NCBI GenBank assembly: GCA_027946365.1 | Contig: JAPEUQ010000004.1 | Span: 3,410,001 to 3,474,000, forward strand | From: Kalmusia sp. IMI 367209 | Taxonomy: Eukaryota; Ascomycota; Dothideomycetes; Pleosporales; Didymosphaeriaceae | Length of the DNA: 64,000 nt | Reading direction: 5' to 3' | Shown: piece after piece, positions 58,451-64,000 of the stretch | How positions within the stretch are numbered: position 1 is the first letter of the stretch | Layout of the letters: every line of letters begins with the position of its first letter | The notes under the pieces: generated by a model | The model's database searches: none | Seen by the model: only the letters and a program-made list of their open reading frames with translations | Told to the model about the DNA's origin: nothing | Translations under genes and position numbers: made by a program

Positions 58451-60883
58451 CTAAAAACGGATAATAAATATACTCACGCGAATACAATCACTTAGAGCGA
58501 GGGTTAAGGGTAAAATGAATACAAAGGAGAGTATAGCGTCGAGTCTTCTTGGAAGGGAAGTTGGCTGTCTTATTACATCTTTTTCCACGAGCCTTACAAC
58601 AATCAACCAGCCTGCCCATAAGAGCGTTGAAATGATTATGACTGCCCTTTGCCGAGATTCTCGTGAATTCCAATAGTAATGAATTATTAGCTTCGCAGTC
58701 TTTGACCATCGTTCTTGGTTCCAGCTCACGATAGCAAGGTGCCTTACGCATATTAGTGTGCGGCCATCATCTATTCCAAATCTCCTCTGTCGATTTTCCA
58801 CCAGTGGTTCCAACATTTCCCCGGCATCCTTCCATCTCCGTTGACTCATGTAGATGTCCGCCAGCTCAGCCATCAGTTTCACGTTATTGAAATTACTTTG
58901 CACTTGGTCATGATCCGGGTGACCAAGCAGCCTCAAAATCACAAGCTCCAAGATGCCAATCTTGGCTTTGTTCTGCAACCCATGGCTCACGTATAAAGTG
59001 TGGAGCGGTATCCCAACATGAAATAAAAACTCATCGTGGTCGTTAGAGCTTTGATCTCTTCCCTCCCATGCATCGATCAGGAGGTCTTCAGCTTCCTTCC
59101 ATCGCTTCTGGTCCATATAGATCTGAGCTAAGAGCCCGGTGTCCTCAGGTTCCGACTCAAAACCTTCGCCGAATAGGGATTTTGTTGCTTGCTTCGTTTG
59201 CACCAGCAGTACCTCAGCTTCTTCTGAACGGAATTCATGTAGGTATCTATTAGTCAACTTCTTTATCGCTGGGACACTCGATTTCGGATCTGCTATCTCT
59301 GCGCCTGTGCTTATCTTGATAATATCGACAAGCAGTTCCTGGGCCTCGTTCGATTTTCCTCCGAGAGCGTAGGTTACGGCCAAATCGGCCATGTGAGATA
59401 AGGCAGTCTCTTCTGTCTTGCCAAGAGTATTTTCCAATATCGTAGCGAGCTGGATTTGGAATTTTTGTGCTACCTCAAAGTGATTTTGGCTCCGATGCAG
59501 TGCCGCCAATTCGGCCGTGTTCCTCAAGGTTCTTTCATGCTCAATACCAAGCGTCCTCTCTTGAATTGCGACAATCTTGGCTTGTAATTCCTGAGCCGTT
59601 TCATAGTGACCCTGTTCGCGATGGAATGTTGCTAATCTAGCGATGCTCTCTTGTGTAATCTCTTCTTCGTCTCCATATTTTGTCTGCAGAAGAGATATTA
59701 ATCGCTCTTGAACGTTTTGGGCTTGGACAAATTGGCCCGTCTTATAGTGGAGCATTGCCAGGCCGCTCATACTAGACAAAGTCCTGTGGTCCGATTCCCC
59801 GTGAGTGTTCTGATTAATTGCTACCATTTGCGATCGCAAGTCACAAGCCTTAGACCAATCATTCCACCAGAAGTATGAGTGTGACAAATACTGCATAGCC
59901 TGCAAAGTATCGGGGTGTGCATCTCCCAGAATACTTTGGCGCGTTTGAACCACGTACAATTGTAGATTTTCCGACTCCCAGTCCTTACCGCGCATCCGTT
60001 GTGCGGCGGCTAAGGCTTCGAGGCAATCTACAATTTGTAGATCTCCTGGTGCAAACGCTCTTTTGCTCCATTCTACAGCTTGTATGGCAAAGCTTTCGCT
60101 TTCTCGAAAGAGGTATGCGTTTTGGTAAGTACGTGAGATTTGGTTCAGTACATTCGCCATTTCGTCATCTCTGAGATCTAGTTGCTCAAGGGTCTCGTGG
60201 TCCATGTCTGGAAAGTACTTTACGAGCTGTTTGTGTGAGATCGCGCCGTCTGTTTCATCCCCGAGCTGCATGCAGGCCGCGACTACAATCAAGAGTTGCC
60301 AGCGGGGTTGGGGCTCCACATTTTTAAGTGTCTTGAAGTGTGATCGAATATCCTTGTGCATCCTTATGCCGACAAGACTGCCTTCCACAGACTTCTGAAG
60401 TAAGCCATGTTGGATCAAGATGTTTCGACTCTGCTGGTGACCATCTTCCTGTATGGCTATGAGGGCTTTCTTAAGCCACGTCGGGAAGGTCACAGCCTTC
60501 CACAGCTGTCCTCCAGCAAGAGTAGACTGACTCAGACTCGCCAAACGTATTAAAACGTCTGGCACGAACTCAGTCGGAAATTGAGCCAGTAGTGCGAGGA
60601 AAAGGTCTAGTCGTAAATCTGGAAACAGAATTCCTATCTTTTGAAGTTTTGCATCCCATGTTTCAAATGGCGTTCCTTCTGTTGATTGATATTCAAAAGA
60701 TTCCAAATCATAGGGACGTTTGCAGGATGCCGACTGCTGGTGTAGGGCTTGTCTTGGATCTGAATGTTTGCAGCTATTCAAGGTCGCTCCGCTTACAAGC
60801 GAAGGTGGCAGCTCCTTGTTAAACTCCACTGGACATGCAGCAGCCAATGCCGCGATAGCAGATGACCACTGTACAATTCGCAT
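58451..60883 (-). CDS. TPR-repeat protein resembling the C-terminal part of an NB-ARC/TPR NLR, with two C-terminal membrane helices
   Basis: Single-exon frame of 810 residues. Residues about 130-190 (PTWLKKALIAIQEDG, then MHKDIRSHF) look like the winged-helix end of an NB-ARC module. From about 240 to 700 come tetratricopeptide repeats of the type found in fungal NB-ARC-TPR proteins (LGDAHPDTLQAMQYLS, YGDEEEITQESIARLA, LGIEHERTLRNTAELA). The last 70 residues hold two hydrophobic segments (VIIISTLLWAGWLIVV and LSFVFILPLTLAL), unusual for this family. No Walker A or B motif is present. The frame stays open for about 40 codons upstream of the ATG without another Met, so the start may be an artefact of a lost 5' part. 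A GTGAGT near the 3' end (58473-58478) could be a donor to a further exon. Confidence 0.72.
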   Translation of the reverse strand: MRIVQWSSAIAALAAACPVEFNKELPPSLVSGATLNSCKHSDPRQALHQQSASCKRPYDLESFEYQSTEGTPFETWDAKLQKIGILFPDLRLDLFLALLAQFPTEFVPDVLIRLASLSQSTLAGGQLWKAVTFPTWLKKALIAIQEDGHQQSRNILIQHGLLQKSVEGSLVGIRMHKDIRSHFKTLKNVEPQPRWQLLIVVAACMQLGDETDGAISHKQLVKYFPDMDHETLEQLDLRDDEMANVLNQISRTYQNAYLFRESESFAIQAVEWSKRAFAPGDLQIVDCLEALAAAQRMRGKDWESENLQLYVVQTRQSILGDAHPDTLQAMQYLSHSYFWWNDWSKACDLRSQMVAINQNTHGESDHRTLSSMSGLAMLHYKTGQFVQAQNVQERLISLLQTKYGDEEEITQESIARLATFHREQGHYETAQELQAKIVAIQERTLGIEHERTLRNTAELAALHRSQNHFEVAQKFQIQLATILENTLGKTEETALSHMADLAVTYALGGKSNEAQELLVDIIKISTGAEIADPKSSVPAIKKLTNRYLHEFRSEEAEVLLVQTKQATKSLFGEGFESEPEDTGLLAQIYMDQKRWKEAEDLLIDAWEGRDQSSNDHDEFLFHVGIPLHTLYVSHGLQNKAKIGILELVILRLLGHPDHDQVQSNFNNVKLMAELADIYMSQRRWKDAGEMLEPLVENRQRRFGIDDGRTLICVRHLAIVSWNQERWSKTAKLIIHYYWNSRESRQRAVIIISTLLWAGWLIVVRLVEKDVIRQPTSLPRRLDAILSFVFILPLTLALSDCIRVSIFIIRF

Positions 60884-61791
60884 GGTTCGAGGGCTTTCTG
60901 GCGTAGAGGCTGCTTGTTTGAGGCATTGGTTGATTCGAACAAGAGTGTAAGTTTGGAAAAAGGATGCCTTTGAATGTGGGGTAGACTTTGTACTAAATTT
61001 ACCGAATGCACATAATGGCCCCCATTGACGTCACGAAAGATGAGCCTATAGAGTCGTTTACTTAATCTCCTGTTACCTCGCACAGCTCAATGAACTAGAT
61101 ATTAATCGCATAATAGGTAAAATCAGATTTAATTGCGGATCTAAGAATTTCTAAGGCAAGGCTTAGAGGCGTTGAATTTTGGAGTTAAAGCCCTCCAGAT
61201 ATGGAGGCATCTAAGCCCAAACCAACGTTATTTACAAGGAGACACATGGAATAATCCGCTTAACAGATTTAAGCATTTCGGCAAGGTGACCCCAGCAAGA
61301 CGTCTCAGGGAGTAAGCGCTCAGCTTTGGCAAGTCAATGCTTTCGGTCCGCCGCATTACCTCAGCCATCTCGTCAAGGATTCACCTCGTCAATTTGAGCC
61401 AATGAATTTCCATCAATCACGTGTTTCTGACCCAATATAGACATCATGTGACTTCTACCATTGGACGAGTAGTCAAAGGTCGTTCAATGCACTCCCGTTT
61501 TCGCACGACGAATAGTCTTGAATGGGTGTGCTAAGAGACCAACCTGAAATTGTTAGGCTGACTGGAATTATGGGTCCGCTGCAGTATCTTGCGATATACC
61601 CATACCGCTTCTAGTAATGCGGATTCGAATCCATCAACTAGAAAGTTTAACTACCCAAAACATGGATTCTTGCGTAGCCACATCCCCAGATATAAAAGCG
61701 TCAGCTCAGCACTTACACCGCTCTCATCACATCTCTCTGCCATTTCAACTCTACATTCTCTTCATCGAGTTTTCCCTACTTTCCGCTCAAG
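60884..61791. other. divergent intergenic region
   Basis: About 900 bases between the TPR gene (minus) and the second SDR gene (plus). It includes a CACGTG E-box-like site near 61420. I searched it for a P-loop that would complete the TPR gene and saw none. Confidence 0.45.
61691..61697 (+). promoter_or_regulatory. TATA box of the second SDR gene
   Basis: TATAAAA lies about 100 bases before the start codon at 61792, followed by CT-rich leader sequence, the usual arrangement for a fungal promoter. Confidence 0.55.
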
Positions 61792-62778
61792 ATGCAACCT
61801 CCCTTTCCCTGCCCCACAGCCACATGGCACAACGACACATACGAGGCCATTGATCCAAAGAAGGCCGAACATAGCCAGGCCGGAAAGACCGTCATCATCA
61901 CCGGTGCAGTAGGTTCCCCTTCCCGCCTGTTGTCACTTCCTTCCTGAACCCTCATTAAGATCCTTGGCTCATGGCCATACAGGGAAGTGGCATTGGCCGC
62001 GAAACCGCGCACGCCTTCGCTGAGGCAGGAGCCAAACACTTTGTCCTAATCGGTCGCACCGAGGCTACTCTGCGCGAAACCGAATCCTCCTTCCCGTTCA
62101 AGCCAGAGAGCGTATCTGTATTTGCTACGTCCGTTACAGATGAGACTGCTATTAGGAAGATTGCAGCTATAGTGGGAACGTGGGATGTTTTGGTGTTGAA
62201 TGCAGCGCATATTTCCCCACCCTCCACGATCGCCCAAACGCCTCTTAACGAATGGTGGCAGGACTACGAAGTAACCCCAACGCCCGTACCCAGGCCTGCT
62301 AATTCTGATGATTTATTAGGTCAATGTAAAATCCGTGGTGATAGCAGCCCAAGCTTTTATACCAACCGCGAACAAAGGTGCTGCGATATACGGGATTAAC
62401 GCCGGGGCCCACGCCCTCCCACCAGCTTTCACGCCCCTGCTCTCAGGCTATCTCTCCTCCAAAGTCGCGCAGATGAAAGTTTTCGAGTTTATCGCCGCGG
62501 AGAATCCTGAGCTTTTTGTTTGTTCCATCCATCCTGGTATGATTGACACAGGTATCTTTCAGGGCTCGGGAGCGGACAAATCTAAACTACCGATGGATAC
62601 GCGTAAGTTCTCTTCATGCGCGACGGCGAACTTAGTATAGTACTAATCGGTAGTAGTGAAACTTCCCGCGCACTTCCTCGTCTGGCTTACCCAGCCTAAG
62701 ACGAAGTTCCTTCACGGAAAGATGGTGTTCGCGAACTGGGATGTAGATGAGCTATCCGCTCGAGCGGAGGAAATCTAG
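61792..62778 (+). CDS. short-chain dehydrogenase/reductase (SDR), four exons
   Basis: Classical NAD(P)-dependent SDR. Exons 61792-61908, 61983-62270, 62320-62602 and 62657-62778 give 269 residues. Introns are 74, 49, 54 bases, with TACTAAT and CTAAT-like branch sites in the last two. Splicing restores the cofactor motif TGAGSGIG (residues 37-44, split exactly at TGA|GSG), then DYE-VNVKSVV, and MDT-LKLPAHFLVWL. Other family motifs are LIGRTEATL, VLNAAH in the place of NNAG, active-site YLSSK (Tyr and Lys), and HPGMIDTG after it. The C-terminus (FLHGKMVFANWDVDEL) resembles fungal peroxisomal/secondary-metabolism SDRs whose substrates are unknown. The protein appears intact. It is convergent with the OPT transporter gene. 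Confidence 0.9.
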
Positions 62779-63156
62779 GGCAGTGATATGTTGGCCTTGA
62801 AATTTGGGGGCTGGCCATTCGCGAACTAAGGCTTGTACAAGTGAATCAGACGGTACCCTGATTTTGAAGCCATTCCATCAAGAGGCAGAAACCCGAAGAT
62901 CATCTACGTGCATACCGTGTATCCTGTGGTAACTCAAAGCATAACACATGGGCAAGCAATCGGTAGATAGCACACCACAATTGGGTACAAAGTAGAGTCA
63001 AGCCACTCCACAAGTGTATCGTAGGGTTACCCAGCACACGGTTCAACATCGGATAATCATCTTAAGCATTGCTTTTATGAGTAAGGGCCCGAGGACCGCC
63101 CGCAGGCATATCATGTATCCTGGGGTAACTCCACTTCCAACTCCCCCACTACTACT
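62779..63156. other. intergenic, convergent 3' ends, with direct repeat
   Basis: 380 bases between the SDR and OPT genes. Two 25-base copies (62911-62935 and 63107-63131) with core TGTATCCTGKGGTAACTC match at 22 of 25 positions, about 196 bases apart. Confidence 0.55.
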
Positions 63157-64000
63157 CTAATGAAACTCCCCCATTCGGGGCCCGAAGAACTCACCATCCC
63201 CCAACACCAGCCGCGCGCAAGGATCCCCCTCGCATCCCTTCTCAATCACCTCATTGCCCCACCAATCGAGGCTCTTGTGCTGCATCTGCAGCGCGAAGAA
63301 AATTACGATGGCGGCGATGGCGACGCCAGAGGAGAACGCCGCGGAGAGAACGTAATTGTACTATCAAAGTGGGTTAGTCTTCATTTTCAAGAGAATTTAA
63401 TGAGCAGGGATGAAATACCTTTGCCCAAAACGCGGTGTAACGCGTTTTGAAGTACATGTGCGAGATGTAGGAAACTACGACGCCCGGCCAGAGGTAGGAC
63501 ATGTTGTACTGTCATCACTATTAGTGACAATATAAAACATCATTTGGGGAGAGAATGGCTTACAGGAGCGTAGTAGATGCCACCGTAGAAGATAGCAGGG
63601 GGATGGATATCGCGCAGCCAGCGTTGCTTGGGGAAGTACTTCCTTGCCACGAAGACAACAAGCGGTAGAATAACGCCTATAGGAAAGCCGATCAATAACC
63701 ATGTATACATCCCTCCACTGCCAAAGACTTTGCGGGGTCCGACAGTGCCCCATAGGACGGCAGCGGTGAAGAATTGGTTGATGGCAGGACAGGTGTAATG
63801 GTCTTTCTGCGTCGCTGTGCATACGCCGGGGATCTGCGTCATTTGAAAGTTGAGGATGGATACGGCGACGAAACTGGCTACGAGCGTGGCGATCATCTGT
63901 CCCGCGAAGGTGTGTCGAGGTGGGATCTTGACGTAGTGCGCTAGCTTGAGGTCTTTGCTGAAGTGCAGCGTGTGCGCGCAAGTAACGTAGCCAAAAGCTT
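63157..64000 (-). CDS. OPT-family oligopeptide transporter, 5' partial
   Basis: C-terminal part of a proton-coupled transporter for small peptides in the plasma membrane. Visible exons are 63564-64000 (continuing past the window edge), 63419-63508 and 63157-63360. Introns of 55 and 58 bases are phase 0, the second with a CTAAC branch site and GATAG acceptor. Membrane helices seen include MIATLVASFVAVSILNF, MYTWLLIGFPIGVILPLVVF and SSGVAIAAIVIFFAL. Family motifs are FSKDLKLAHYVKIPPR at the start, CTATQKDHYTCP, VLWGTVGPRKVFG, and the cytoplasmic end LDWWGNEVIEKGCEGDPCARL. About 240 residues are in view of a protein usually 750-850 long. Nothing suggests it is damaged. Confidence 0.9.

Noticed and set aside
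61617..61640. GGATTCGAATCC, resembling a tRNA B box
   Set aside because: The flanking bases do not pair as a T-stem, and no A box, anticodon arm or acceptor stem can be built around it.

Overview
The window looks like nuclear DNA of a filamentous ascomycete (Pezizomycotina; a dothideomycete is my guess, not shown). The reasons are short introns of about 46-160 bases with GT..AG ends and CTAAC/CTGAC branch sites, and gene families typical of such fungi: HET-domain genes, a fused Ppo-type fatty-acid oxygenase, a Zn2Cys6 cluster, Srk1/Rck2 kinase and SEA-complex Rtc1. There is also an intron-containing tRNA-Phe. Many exon joins below were worked out by hand, by matching splice signals, reading frame and conserved family motifs across each junction.

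Layout. 0-3.5 kb: 3' part of Rtc1/Sea2/WDR24. 3.5-8.6 kb: gene-poor, with small tandem repeats. 8.6-18.2 kb: housekeeping-like block with an EEP/ExoIII-type nuclease, an F-box protein, a small unknown two-exon gene, a metacaspase without prodomain, a GFA/CENP-V protein, tRNA-Phe and an FAD dehydrogenase. 18.7-20.5 kb: first HET gene. 22.7-27.7 kb: a low-complexity hypothetical protein, the complex I assembly factor NDUFAF3, and the stress kinase Srk1/Rck2. 27.7-30.7 kb: long divergent promoter region. 30.7-41.6 kb: secreted GH3 glycosidase with two frameshifts, an MFS (ACS/Dal5-type) permease, a Cys-rich single-pass membrane protein, and a secreted S41 peptidase.

42-61 kb is a nonself-recognition-like island. 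It holds a NACHT-zinc-HET fusion (1299 aa), a Ppo dioxygenase-P450, a HET protein whose N-terminus carries three zinc-cluster modules, two of them half-modules (about 1248 aa), an SDR, and a TPR protein that looks like the C-terminal half of an NLR. The window ends with a second SDR and the 3' part of an OPT oligopeptide transporter.

The most interesting parts are the two HET fusions. In the NACHT-HET gene one 735-codon exon spans both modules, so the fusion is real at DNA level, and the order (NACHT first, HET last) is the reverse of the usual HET-NLR order. In the zinc-HET gene each zinc module is split by a phase-1 intron at exactly the same cysteine codon, which points to exon duplication.
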